9,054 bases of DNA, from positions 1 through 9,054 of the forward strand of contig PNOO01000091.1 in NCBI GenBank assembly GCA_013824905.1, in the 5' to 3' direction. Made by a program: the position numbers and the translations under genes. Below, piece after piece: positions 1-7,034 of this stretch (within the stretch, counting starts at the first letter, position 1; every line of letters begins with the position of its first letter). The stretch is from Syntrophus sp. (in: bacteria). Lineage in GTDB: Bacteria; Desulfobacterota; Syntrophia; Syntrophales; UBA5619. Under the pieces are notes generated by a model. That model was given only the letters and a program-made list of their open reading frames with translations, searched no databases and was not told where the DNA came from.

Positions 1-1904
1 CCAAGGGACTCAATGAGAACCTTGGCCTCGCCCCGGCTCATCCGACCGAGCGTTCCCGTAAAGACAAAGGATTTTCCCATCAGCGGCGCGGCCTGCGGCC
101 GACGGACCTCCCTGGTGACAAGACTTGCCCGCTCAAGCTTTTCGATGACTCGGAGGTTTGCGGGCTCCCGGAAGAAACCGGCGATACTCGCGGCGACCTC
201 GGGGCCGATATCCCGGATTTTCTCCAGCTCCTTCGGCGTGGCGGCGACCAAGGCGGCGAGGGTTCTATAGGCGGATGCAAGGCGTTTGGCCGTCTGTTCG
301 CCGACATGCCGGATGCCGAGGGCGTAGATCAGACGGTCGAGTGCGGGGGTCTTGGAGCGTTCGATCGCCGCAAGGAGATTGGAGACTGATTTCTCGGCCA
401 TCCGCTCCAGGCCGAGGAGCCGTTCCCCGGTCAGAAAGTAAAGATCGGCGGGATCGGCGATCAGCCCGTTCGTCACGAGCTGCGTGACCATTTTTTCTCC
501 CAGACCTTCGATGTCCAATCCTCCCCGTGAGACGAAATGGGCGATGCGTTCCCGGATCTGGGCGGGGCAGGCCATCCCGATGCAGCGGTGTGCCGCTTCG
601 CCCTCGAGACGGACAATCCGGGAACCGCATTCGGGGCAGAGCGCCGGCATGACGAAGGGCTTCTCAACGCCGGTCCTCAGGGTTTTGACGACTTCAGCCA
701 CTTCAGGGATGACGTCGCCCGCCCGCTGTACGACTACGGTATCGCCGATCCGGACATCCTTCCTGTCGATCTCGTCCTGGTTGTGGAGGGTCGCCCGGCT
801 GACCATGACGCCGCCGACGTGGACCGGCCGCATGACGGCCACCGGCGTGAGCACCCCCGTTCTTCCGACCTGGACGATGATCGCATCGATGACCGTTTGT
901 TCGCCGATAGAAGCGAATTTACAGGCGATCGCCCAACGGGGACTCCGGGCAATAAAACCGAGACGCTCCTGGAGAGAAAGGTCGTCCATCTTGATCACGA
1001 TACCATCGATCTCATAGGGGAGTCCGTCTCGGATCGCGCCGATATGGTGATAATATTGAATGCATTCTTCTATGTCCGCTGCGGGCTTGATCAGTTCATT
1101 GACAGTGAAGCCCCAGGCGGCAAGCGCCTGGAGGACTTCCCCCTGCGTCCGGAAGGCAGCCCCCTGCGCCGCGCCGATCGCATAACAAAACATCGTGAGA
1201 GGTCTTTTTGCCGTGACGCGGGAGTCCAGCTGGCGGAGCGACCCCGCCGCCGCGTTCCGGGGATTGGCGAAGGGCGCCTCGCCCTCTGCTTCGCGACGGC
1301 GATTTAAGTTGCGGAAGGCTTCCCGTTCCATGCATACCTCTCCCCGGACCTCGATCCGCTCCGGGACGATCGGCGCGGTGGTCCCGGTGGCGCCATTGCT
1401 GCTCCGGTGGGGGATGACGAGGGGAATTGCTGGTATCGTCCGGAGATTCAGCGTGACATCCTCGCCCACATTCCCATCTCCCCGTGTTGATCCGACCACG
1501 AGAGCCCCTCGCTCGTAAACAAGGTTGACGGCGAGGCCGTCCAGTTTAGGTTCCATGATGTAGCGGATGGTCTCTTCGCTCCCCAGGAACCTCCGGCACC
1601 GTCGGTCGAATTCCCGGACCTCCTCGGCGGAGAAGGCGTTGGCCAAACTGAGCATAGGGGTCAAGTGTGCGACAGAAACGAATTTATCCTGGGGGGGCGC
1701 CCCGACCCGTTGTGTGGGGGAGTCAGGCGCGGCCAGTAAGGGAAAATCCATTTCCAGGGTCTGGAGTTCCCGCATGAGACCATCGTACTCGGCGTCGGTG
1801 ATCTCCGGTGAGTCCAATTGATAGTAACGACGGTTGTGGTAGAGGATGGCCGCTTTCAGTTCTTCCACCCTTCGAACGGCTGTTTCGCGATCCATCGAGG
1901 CCAT
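1..1904 (-). CDS. ligA: NAD-dependent DNA ligase LigA (3' end beyond window)
   Basis: Seals 3'-OH/5'-phosphate nicks in duplex DNA using NAD+, acting in Okazaki fragment joining and repair. The minus-strand frame from ATG 1904 is open to the window edge (634 codons; the family is usually ~670), so only the end of the BRCT domain is missing. Domains in order: Ia with HNRRYYQLDSPEITDAEYD (~22-40); adenylation domain with the AMP-accepting lysine in EPKLDG (K120) and EVRGE; OB fold with GRTGVLTPVAV; a zinc finger with C423, C426, C441 and C446 (last spacing C-x4-C); helix-hairpin-helix repeats (IRHVGEQTAKRLA, IRDIGPEVAASIAGFF); BRCT beginning near residue 606 (GKSFVFTGTLG). A short Ser/Gly/Thr-rich stretch (SSNGATGTTA) precedes EVRGE. 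ATG 1895 is an alternative start three codons in; the Shine-Dalgarno is weak (AGAGAG). It lies 9 bases after the small upstream gene, so the two are probably one transcript. Identification is very secure; no frameshift seen. Confidence 0.97.
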   Translation of the reverse strand, partial: MASMDRETAVRRVEELKAAILYHNRRYYQLDSPEITDAEYDGLMRELQTLEMDFPLLAAPDSPTQRVGAPPQDKFVSVAHLTPMLSLANAFSAEEVREFDRRCRRFLGSEETIRYIMEPKLDGLAVNLVYERGALVVGSTRGDGNVGEDVTLNLRTIPAIPLVIPHRSSNGATGTTAPIVPERIEVRGEVCMEREAFRNLNRRREAEGEAPFANPRNAAAGSLRQLDSRVTAKRPLTMFCYAIGAAQGAAFRTQGEVLQALAAWGFTVNELIKPAADIEECIQYYHHIGAIRDGLPYEIDGIVIKMDDLSLQERLGFIARSPRWAIACKFASIGEQTVIDAIIVQVGRTGVLTPVAVMRPVHVGGVMVSRATLHNQDEIDRKDVRIGDTVVVQRAGDVIPEVAEVVKTLRTGVEKPFVMPALCPECGSRIVRLEGEAAHRCIGMACPAQIRERIAHFVSRGGLDIEGLGEKMVTQLVTNGLIADPADLYFLTGERLLGLERMAEKSVSNLLAAIERSKTPALDRLIYALGIRHVGEQTAKRLASAYRTLAALVAATPKELEKIRDIGPEVAASIAGFFREPANLRVIEKLERASLVTREVRRPQAAPLMGKSFVFTGTLGRMSRGEAKVLIESL

Positions 1905-1913
1905 TGACTCTCT

Positions 1914-2177
1914 TTATTTTACAAGTTTTAGATTGGGTTTCTTCTGCTGTTTTTTATCCGAACTCGCTTCGGGCTGCCTGAGGATTTGTTCGTTGAAGAT
2001 GTGGTTCTTGGCCCGGACGGCATTGATGATGAAAAAGATAATGACCGCCTTTTCCCATTCTTTGGAGGGTTCGAATTGCTCCATACGACGCTTGTACTTC
2101 TCCCAGAGGGAGGAGAGGGAGGCCTCGTCGAGACTGAGGATTCTTTCAGCCAGTTTGTCCAGTGCGGATTCAAGCAT
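1914..2177 (-). CDS. Small conserved-looking protein of unknown function, upstream of ligA
   Basis: I do not recognise this family. The frame begins at ATG 2183 (89 aa), but the AGGAG ribosome site lies only 2 bases from that ATG and 8 bases from the in-frame ATG at 2177, so an 87-residue protein starting MLESALDKLAERILSLDE is preferred. It is predicted mostly helical and highly charged: an amphipathic N-terminal half, a central EWEKAV motif leading into a hydrophobic stretch (VIIFFIINAV), and a lysine-rich C-terminal tail (KKQQKK). The hydrophobic stretch is too short for a confident membrane span. No signal peptide or zinc motif. A sigma70-like promoter lies just upstream and ligA follows after 9 bases, so it is the first gene of a likely two-gene operon. 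That context suggests co-expression with DNA ligase but does not prove a DNA-related role. Confidence 0.75.
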   Translation of the reverse strand: MLESALDKLAERILSLDEASLSSLWEKYKRRMEQFEPSKEWEKAVIIFFIINAVRAKNHIFNEQILRQPEASSDKKQQKKPNLKLVK

Positions 2178-2213
2178 GATCATGACTCCTGACGGCTCCG
2201 TAAAAAGTTAATA

Positions 2214-2242
2214 ATCTTAACCAAACCAGGATACAAAGTCAA
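2214..2242 (-). promoter_or_regulatory. Sigma70-type promoter of the small gene-ligA operon
   Basis: On the minus strand, TTGACT (2242-2237), a 17-base spacer and TAAGAT (2219-2214). Transcription would begin near 2207, giving a leader of about 30 bases that contains the AGGAG site serving ATG 2177. The -35 boxes of this promoter and of the divergent HIT promoter are ~50 bases apart. Confidence 0.6.
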
Positions 2243-2284
2243 ATCGAAACAAAAAAAGGTAGGAGCGGTCCTTTAAAAAAACCG

Positions 2285-2303
2285 AAAAAGACCTTGTCTT
2301 TTT
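2285..2303. promoter_or_regulatory. Inverted repeat over the HIT promoter -35 box
   Basis: AAAAAGAC (2285-2292) and GTCTTTTT (2296-2303) form a perfect 8-bp dyad around a CTT centre, overlapping the -35 hexamer of the HIT promoter. It could be an operator or a short hairpin. No bound regulator can be named and the A/T-rich composition makes chance formation possible. Confidence 0.3.
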
Positions 2304-2321
2304 GGAGCGTATCGCTATAAT
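2294..2321 (+). promoter_or_regulatory. Sigma70-type promoter of the HIT-lapA genes
   Basis: TTGTCT (2294-2299), a 16-base spacer and a perfect TATAAT (2316-2321). The -10 box ends only 7 bases before the ATG at 2329, so the expected transcript start falls on or next to the start codon. The message would then have essentially no 5' leader. Confidence 0.7.
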
Positions 2322-2328
2322 TTGAAAC

Positions 2329-2820
2329 ATGGATACGATCTTTGCGCCGTGGCGTATGGCCTATATCCGGGCTGAAAAGCAGGAAGGCTGCGTCCTTTGC
2401 CGGGACTCACTTCGGGGGGAGGAACTGGTTGTCCACGAAGGAGAGAACTGCTTCGTTACAGTGAACCGTTACCCCTATACGGGCGGGCACCTCATGATCG
2501 TTCCCTACCGCCATCTCTGCACTCTTGCCGATCTTCTCCCGGAGGAGAGGTTTGAGCTTTTTGCTTTATTGGATCTCTCCGTTAGGGTTTTGACGGAGGC
2601 GATGAAACCGGAGGGATTCAACATCGGCATGAACTTGGGAAAGGCGGCTGGGGCGGGGATCGAGGATCATTTGCATATCCACGTCGTTCCTCGCTGGGGC
2701 GGGGACACGAATTTCATGAGCGTCATCGGAGGGGTTCGCGTCATTCCGGAGGATGTGGCCGGAACCGCCAACGAGCTGAGGCCCTTTTTTGAAAAATTTC
2801 ACAGGGAGATCTGCGGATGA
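2329..2820 (+). CDS. HIT (histidine triad) family nucleotide hydrolase/phosphorylase
   Basis: Histidine triad enzymes cleave nucleotide phosphate or phosphoramidate bonds (for example Ap4A, AMP-lysine or AMP-NH2) through a covalent nucleotidyl-histidine. The 163-residue protein has the diagnostic H-x-H-x-H at H114, H116, H118 in DHLHIHVVPRW; H116 is the expected nucleophile. The opening FAPWRMAYI and the downstream NFMSV...RVIPE segments match the subgroup often labelled Ap4A phosphorylase-like. C21 and C24 (CVLC) could bind structural zinc together with histidines, as in other zinc-containing HIT proteins. Family-typical N-terminus supports ATG 2329, although no Shine-Dalgarno precedes it. 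The last codons overlap lapA by 4 bases (ATGA), so the two are translationally coupled. Soluble and cytoplasmic. Family is secure; exact substrate is not. Confidence 0.93.
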   Translation: MDTIFAPWRMAYIRAEKQEGCVLCRDSLRGEELVVHEGENCFVTVNRYPYTGGHLMIVPYRHLCTLADLLPEERFELFALLDLSVRVLTEAMKPEGFNIGMNLGKAAGAGIEDHLHIHVVPRWGGDTNFMSVIGGVRVIPEDVAGTANELRPFFEKFHREICG

Positions 2821-3173
2821 AAGTCATCTATACCATTATCGTGGCGCTTGTCGTGATATTCATTATCACCTTTTCGCTTGAGAATACACTGCCTGTCCAG
2901 CTGAAGTACTACGATTTCTTCGATCGATGGCTTCCGACCTACATGCTGATCTTCATCGCCTTTCTGGTCGGAGTCATCTTCACGGGGTTCATGGGAATCG
3001 TCGAACGGTTCCGTCTGACGCGGACGATCAACCGCCTGAACAAGACGGTCCGGGAGCTCCGCCGCGAGATGAAGGCGAACGAAAATCCCCCTTATGTCGG
3101 TGCGAGTGAAAATCCTCCTTATGTCGATGCAAGCGGGAAGATACCTTCGCTGCCTGAGGAAAAATCATCATAA
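2817..3173 (+). CDS. LapA-domain (DUF1049) inner-membrane protein
   Basis: Small membrane protein of the lipopolysaccharide assembly protein A domain family. In E. coli, LapA works with LapB to tune LPS synthesis; whether this copy does so is unknown, as no lapB is in view. The 118 residues hold two membrane helices (about 4-21 and 42-63) around a short loop containing SLENTLPVQLKYYDFF, typical of the family. A charged segment likely to form a coiled coil follows (about 64-88, RTINRLNKTVRELRREMK), then a proline-rich tail with a 9-residue direct repeat (ENPPYVGAS, ENPPYVDAS). It starts inside the HIT stop codon (ATGA), so the two genes form an operon. Confidence 0.85.
   Translation: MKVIYTIIVALVVIFIITFSLENTLPVQLKYYDFFDRWLPTYMLIFIAFLVGVIFTGFMGIVERFRLTRTINRLNKTVRELRREMKANENPPYVGASENPPYVDASGKIPSLPEEKSS
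3081..3134 (+). repeat. 27-bp tandem duplication in the lapA tail
   Basis: Two in-frame 27-base units (3081-3107 and 3108-3134) each start gaaaatcc and encode ENPPYV(G/D)AS. They differ at only a few bases, indicating a recent local duplication in the non-conserved cytoplasmic tail. Confidence 0.8.
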
Positions 3174-3178
3174 AAAAG

Positions 3179-3207
3179 TTGGACAACGGGCGCCGGGTGT
3201 GTTAGAA
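3179..3207 (+). promoter_or_regulatory. Possible promoter for the agmatinase gene
   Basis: TTGGAC (3179-3184), a 17-base spacer and TTAGAA (3202-3207) lie immediately after the lapA stop codon. A transcript start near 3214 would give a 15-24 base leader before the candidate agmatinase start codons. If used, it separates polyamine gene expression from HIT-lapA; read-through from upstream remains possible. Confidence 0.4.
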
Positions 3208-3234
3208 GCGCGCACTCGTTATTCGGGGATGCGG

Positions 3235-4092
3235 ATGATGAATTATGGCGGCATCGAGGCAGAGTATGCGGCGTATGAACAGGCGAAATTCGTCGTTATA
3301 CCTGTGCCTTACGACCTGACGTCGACCTACCAGTCGGGATCGCGACGGGGGCCTGGGGCGATTCTCGACGCTTCTGCCAACATGGAGCTCTATGACGAGG
3401 AACTCCATCAGGAGACCTTTAGGTCCGGTATCCATACCCTGCCCCCCCTCGAGGCCGACGCACGGGGGCCGGCGGAAATGATCAGCGCCGTCCGCCGGAC
3501 CGTGGCCGGGGTCATCGCCGATGGGAAGATCCCTGTGATGCTCGGGGGTGAGCATAGCATCTCTTTTGGCGCCGTCCAGGCCGTACGGAAGGCGTTCCCG
3601 GAGCTCACTGTCCTCCAGCTCGATGCCCATGCCGACCTACGGGAGGCTTATCAAGGGACCCCTTTCAGCCATGCAGCGGTTGCCCGTCGGATCGCGGAGA
3701 TCTGTCCGCTTGTCCAGGCGGGTATTCGGAGCATGAGTGTTGAGGAGGCTGAATTTCTGGCCGCAAGTCCGGTGAAGAGTTATCCGGCGGACTTCGTCCT
3801 CGACGGCGGATTATGGTGCGGGGCGATCTGCGGCGACCTGCAGGGGGATATCTACCTCACGGTGGACCTCGATGTCCTCGATCCGGCCATTATGCCCGCC
3901 ACGGGGACGCCGGAGCCGGGAGGGGTCTCATGGAGGGATCTGATCCGCCTCATTCGAGAGGTTGCAAAACGCTGCAGGATCCGGGGCTTTGACGTTGTGG
4001 AGTTGGCTCCCATCCCGGGGATGGTCGCGCCGGATTTTTTGGCGGCCAAGCTGATATACAGGATCATGGGCTATTTGACGGGCGGGTCCTGA
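3235..4092 (+). CDS. speB: Agmatinase (agmatine ureohydrolase)
   Basis: Hydrolyses agmatine to putrescine and urea with a binuclear manganese centre; arginase/agmatinase (ureohydrolase) fold, cytoplasmic. Numbered from ATG 3235 (285 aa, normal for the family), the metal ligands are visible: H107 in GGEHSI, D130/H132/D134 in LDAHADLR, and D211/D213 in LTVDLDVLDPA. The substrate-loop signature PATGTPEPGG and a late VELAP motif (E256) are also present. The frame extends upstream to 3094 but that part overlaps lapA and is not family-like. ATGs at 3229, 3235 and 3238 are all possible; a GGGG at 3225-3228 is best spaced for 3235, and homologues often begin MN. The arginine decarboxylase gene follows 79 bases on, which favours agmatine over arginine, guanidinobutyrate or formiminoglutamate as the substrate. 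Confidence 0.9.
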   Translation: MMNYGGIEAEYAAYEQAKFVVIPVPYDLTSTYQSGSRRGPGAILDASANMELYDEELHQETFRSGIHTLPPLEADARGPAEMISAVRRTVAGVIADGKIPVMLGGEHSISFGAVQAVRKAFPELTVLQLDAHADLREAYQGTPFSHAAVARRIAEICPLVQAGIRSMSVEEAEFLAASPVKSYPADFVLDGGLWCGAICGDLQGDIYLTVDLDVLDPAIMPATGTPEPGGVSWRDLIRLIREVAKRCRIRGFDVVELAPIPGMVAPDFLAAKLIYRIMGYLTGGS

Positions 4093-4156
4093 TTTTTAGA
4101 AAGATTTTTCGCCTGCCGGGGCGTAAATTTACTATCGGTCCGGTTCACTGCCGATT

Positions 4157-4163
4157 AAAGGAG
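4157..4163 (+). promoter_or_regulatory. Ribosome binding site that fixes a TTG start
   Basis: AAAGGAG lies 8 bases upstream of TTG 4172, identifying the rare TTG as the start of the arginine decarboxylase; no in-frame ATG gives a full-length protein. The 79-base gap before the gene shows no convincing terminator and only a weak promoter candidate (TACTAT at 4130-4135 with a poor -35). Confidence 0.7.
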
Positions 4164-4171
4164 AAAAACCA

Positions 4172-4720
4172 TTGAGCGTTTATGTTCCCAGGAAGATGTT
4201 TTTTACCAAAGGGGTGGGCATTCACAGGGAGGAGCTTCACTCCTTCGAGCTCGCACTCCGAGATGCCGGGATTGAAAAATGCAATCTGGTACAGGTATCG
4301 AGCATCATGCCTCCAGGCTGTCAGGTGATATCCCGGGCGCGGGGCCTCAAAGAGCTGCACGCCGGCGCGATCACCTATTGCGTCCTGAGCCGCTGTTGCA
4401 GTAACGAACCGCGGCGTCTGCTGGCGGCCTCAGTGGGCTGCGCCGTCCCCGCCGACAAGCGCACTTACGGCTATATCAGCGAACACCACTCCTTCGGTCA
4501 GACCCAGCGTCAGGCGGGGGATTATGCGGAGGACCTGGCCGCCGCCATGCTCGCCTCCACCCTCGGCATCGACTTCGATATCGATGAGAGCTGGGATGAG
4601 AAAAAAGAGATCTTCAAGATCAGCGGCAAAATCGTCAGCACGCGGAATATCACGCAATCCAGCATCGTTCAATCGCACGGGTACACCACTGTCATCGCCG
4701 TCGCCGTCTTCGTCTTCTGA
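4172..4720 (+). CDS. pdaD: Pyruvoyl-dependent arginine decarboxylase
   Basis: Decarboxylates arginine to agmatine, the first step of putrescine synthesis. Such enzymes are made as a proenzyme that cleaves itself between two serines, turning the second into the catalytic pyruvoyl group. Here the cleavage site is S43-S44 in VQVSSIMPPGC, giving an N-terminal beta chain of 43 residues and an alpha chain of ~139. The proposed catalytic acid is E104 in GYISEHH, which matches the conserved Glu of the Methanocaldococcus jannaschii enzyme. Length (182 aa) is within the family's usual range, and the start is TTG with a good Shine-Dalgarno. It follows the agmatinase gene in the same orientation, completing arginine to agmatine to putrescine. 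Family assignment is firm; the family is best known from archaea, with scattered bacterial members. Confidence 0.92.
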   Translation: MSVYVPRKMFFTKGVGIHREELHSFELALRDAGIEKCNLVQVSSIMPPGCQVISRARGLKELHAGAITYCVLSRCCSNEPRRLLAASVGCAVPADKRTYGYISEHHSFGQTQRQAGDYAEDLAAAMLASTLGIDFDIDESWDEKKEIFKISGKIVSTRNITQSSIVQSHGYTTVIAVAVFVF

Positions 4721-4761
4721 TCTTTACCGCTGATTTGCGGAACAATTGAAAAAGATGATCG

Positions 4762-4785
4762 CCCTCTCCCGAATGCGGGAGAGGG
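4762..4785. repeat. REP-like GC-rich palindrome (CTCTCCCG/CGGGAGAG)
   Basis: A perfect 10-bp stem (CCCTCTCCCG at 4762-4771 and CGGGAGAGGG at 4776-4785) with an AATG loop sits between pdaD and the kinase gene. No T-run follows, so it is a poor intrinsic terminator. The CTCTCCCG(N4)CGGGAGAG form resembles the extragenic palindromes scattered through many proteobacterial genomes. It may stabilise or process the pdaD mRNA end. Confidence 0.6.
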
Positions 4786-4820
4786 GCGCCAAAGTCAGAT
4801 TTAAGAAACCGTCACTCTCC

Positions 4821-4827
4821 GGAGGGG
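4821..4827 (+). promoter_or_regulatory. Ribosome binding site that decides the kinase start
   Basis: GGAGGGG lies 5 bases before ATG 4833. This strong site shows that translation begins at 4833 and not at TTG 4746 or the ATGs at 4755 and 4773, which lie in or beside the palindrome. Confidence 0.75.
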
Positions 4828-4832
4828 ATAAG

Positions 4833-7034
4833 ATGGTTCCGAACGGTCTGCACACATCCTGGGGATATGTCATCCCTCCGCTTCTGGGATTTATCGTCCT
4901 GCTCGGCCTTGCCCTGATCTCGCTCGTGCAAGGCGGACGGAAGAGGACGAACATCCTGTTTGCCGGCATCTGCCTCCTCGGGGCCCTTCTCAACGCCGAA
5001 ATGGCCCTTGTTTCCATTCTGCCCGACGAGAGGCTCGCCCTCCGCGTCGACCGGATCGTCCACTTCTTTTTCGTCTTCAGCGTCCCTGTCTACATCCGGT
5101 TTGTGCATGTTTTTCTGGGCGTCCGTGGCAGACGGTGGCTGGAGATCACCGCATGGCTCTTCAGCATCGCTTTTCTGACCATCGTTCCTACAGATCTCTA
5201 TATCAGCGGGTTCCATTACTATTCCTTCGGCCGGATCGCCCGCTCCGGCGTGCTCTTTCATTTTTTTTCAGCGACGGTTGCTTTTACGGTCCTCTACTGC
5301 CTGGCGCTCCTTTTTGGCGCCATGAGACGGACCGCCGATAATCACACGAGAAACCGGATCAAGTATATCTTCGGCGGTCTGGGTTTTTCCGCCCTCCTGT
5401 TTGCCTTCTCGATCCTTCCGGTCAGCGGTGTTCCCGTCTATCCGCTGGGGAATTTCAGCTTCATCCCGGCCGTTTTTCTCGCTTTCGGCCTCCTGAAATA
5501 TGACCTCCTGGACATCGGCGCCCTCATCCGCCGCGGGACGGTTTATTTCTTCATGACCGGGATTCTCACCGCCCTTTACATCCTCGTCATCTTTCTCTTC
5601 CACACCTTCTTTCTTACCACCGGCAGTGATTCATTTGTGCTATCACTGGTCCTGGCGCTCATCATCGTCCTTTTGTTCAATCCCCTTCGGGAACGGGTGC
5701 AGAGACTCATCGATCGCCTCTTTTTCCGGGGGCGTTACGATTACCGGGAACTCCTCCGTGAGATCAGCGGCCGCCTCGCCTCACTTCTGAGTCTGCCGCA
5801 GATCAGGGAAATGCTGATCCGTGCGATTGCCGAGGCCCTACAGGTGGAAAGGGTGATTCTCATCATCTCCGAAGAGGGGAATTATCGTATATACAGTGGA
5901 GAAACGGAAGGGGCAGTAGAGGCGCTTCCTCAGGAGATCGCTTTGCTGATCCGAGTTCTGAATACGGAGAAGCGGCCGCTGAGCCGGGCGGCCGCTGAGA
6001 GACGTCGTGCCAATGATGAAGATCGAAAAGGGTTAATTCGTCTCTTTAACGATCTTGGTGCTGTGCTGGTCATTCCGCTCCCCGCACGGGAGGGACCGGC
6101 AGGACTGATTGCCCTCGGACAGAAGCGGTCGGGAGAGCTCTTTGTGGAAGAGGATCTGGAGCTCCTGACGACGATCGCCAATCAGGCGGCCACGGCGATC
6201 GAAAATGCGCAGAGTTATGAGGCCCTGGTGGCGCTCAATCGAGATCTCGAACAGAAAGTGGCCGGGCGGACCGCCGCACTCCGTGAAGCGTTGGCGGAGA
6301 AAGAGCGAACGCAGGACCAGCTCATCCGCTCGGAGAGCCTAGCCGCGATCGGCCAGCTTGTCGCGGGGACCGCCCACGAATTGAACAATCCCATTGCCGG
6401 GGCAATGAGCCTTGTCGAGAGCAGCGTGGAAACCATCGAGGGGTGGATGACGCAGGCGGAAAACCATGAAGAGATCCTTGACGATCTCCGCTTTTCTCTG
6501 GGGGAGCTCAGGAGGGCGGGTGCGATCATCAGGAGCCTTCTTGATCTCTCGCGCCAGACACAAACTTACGTGGAGCCGGTCGATATGAACCGGGCGGTCG
6601 ATGACGCCCTGCTGGTTCTCTACAACCAATACAAGGACCTGGATGTCGAAATTAATAGGGACTATGAAGGTCTCCCGCCTGTCAAGGGCAATTATGCCAA
6701 CCTGGGTCAGGTCCTGATCAACATCATCCGGAACGCCCTCCAGGCGCTGCCGGAGGGGAAAGGGGGGATTTTTCTGACAACCCGCTATCAGGCGGCGGCC
6801 GACACCGTCGTCATCGTATGCCGGGATACGGGGAGGGGGATTCCCGCCGCGTCACTGAAAGATATCTTCAAACCCTTTTTTACAACCAAAGTGGTGGGCC
6901 GGGGTACAGGTCTCGGCCTTTACATCTCCCATGAGATCATCCGGCGTCACGGCGGTCAGATCCATGTGGAGAGCGAAGAGGGGAGAGGGACGGTCGTGAC
7001 TGTCGAGCTCCCCTGCAAAAGGAGGGAAGGATGA
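4833..7034 (+). CDS. Membrane sensor histidine kinase with GAF domain
   Basis: Autophosphorylates on histidine and passes the phosphate to a partner receiver, most likely the next gene's product. From ATG 4833 it is 733 aa. The N-terminal ~285 residues contain about 8-9 hydrophobic helices resembling the 7TM-type histidine kinase sensor region; the segment LKYDLLDIGALIRRGTVYF and then RLIDRLFFRGRYDYREL is typical of that class. A GAF domain (~315-465) leads into a coiled-coil linker (LNRDLEQKVAGRTAAL). The DHp helix carries H515 in AHELNNPIAG. The ATPase domain has an N box (NIIRNALQAL, N634), G1 (DTGRGI, D665) and G2 (GRGTGLGL), plus FKPFFTTK. No receiver or HPt domain is attached. The longer frame beginning at 4746 passes through the REP-like palindrome and is not expected to be translated. 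The ligand sensed is unknown. Confidence 0.93.
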   Translation: MVPNGLHTSWGYVIPPLLGFIVLLGLALISLVQGGRKRTNILFAGICLLGALLNAEMALVSILPDERLALRVDRIVHFFFVFSVPVYIRFVHVFLGVRGRRWLEITAWLFSIAFLTIVPTDLYISGFHYYSFGRIARSGVLFHFFSATVAFTVLYCLALLFGAMRRTADNHTRNRIKYIFGGLGFSALLFAFSILPVSGVPVYPLGNFSFIPAVFLAFGLLKYDLLDIGALIRRGTVYFFMTGILTALYILVIFLFHTFFLTTGSDSFVLSLVLALIIVLLFNPLRERVQRLIDRLFFRGRYDYRELLREISGRLASLLSLPQIREMLIRAIAEALQVERVILIISEEGNYRIYSGETEGAVEALPQEIALLIRVLNTEKRPLSRAAAERRRANDEDRKGLIRLFNDLGAVLVIPLPAREGPAGLIALGQKRSGELFVEEDLELLTTIANQAATAIENAQSYEALVALNRDLEQKVAGRTAALREALAEKERTQDQLIRSESLAAIGQLVAGTAHELNNPIAGAMSLVESSVETIEGWMTQAENHEEILDDLRFSLGELRRAGAIIRSLLDLSRQTQTYVEPVDMNRAVDDALLVLYNQYKDLDVEINRDYEGLPPVKGNYANLGQVLINIIRNALQALPEGKGGIFLTTRYQAAADTVVIVCRDTGRGIPAASLKDIFKPFFTTKVVGRGTGLGLYISHEIIRRHGGQIHVESEEGRGTVVTVELPCKRREG

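Noticed and set aside
484..1307. Long plus-strand open frames (177 and 256 codons)
   Set aside because: They are antisense to ligA, which has every expected motif on the minus strand.
2255..2274. AAAGG...CCTTT dyad between the divergent promoters
   Set aside because: Short arms in an A/T-rich stretch; insufficient to call an operator.
3094..3234. Upstream extension of the agmatinase frame inside lapA
   Set aside because: It overlaps the lapA coding region in another frame, has no ribosome site and does not resemble the family N-terminus.
4134..4155. ATCGG/CCGAT inverted repeat before pdaD as a terminator or operator
   Set aside because: Only a 5-bp stem with a 12-base loop and no T-run; it overlaps the ribosome site region only slightly.
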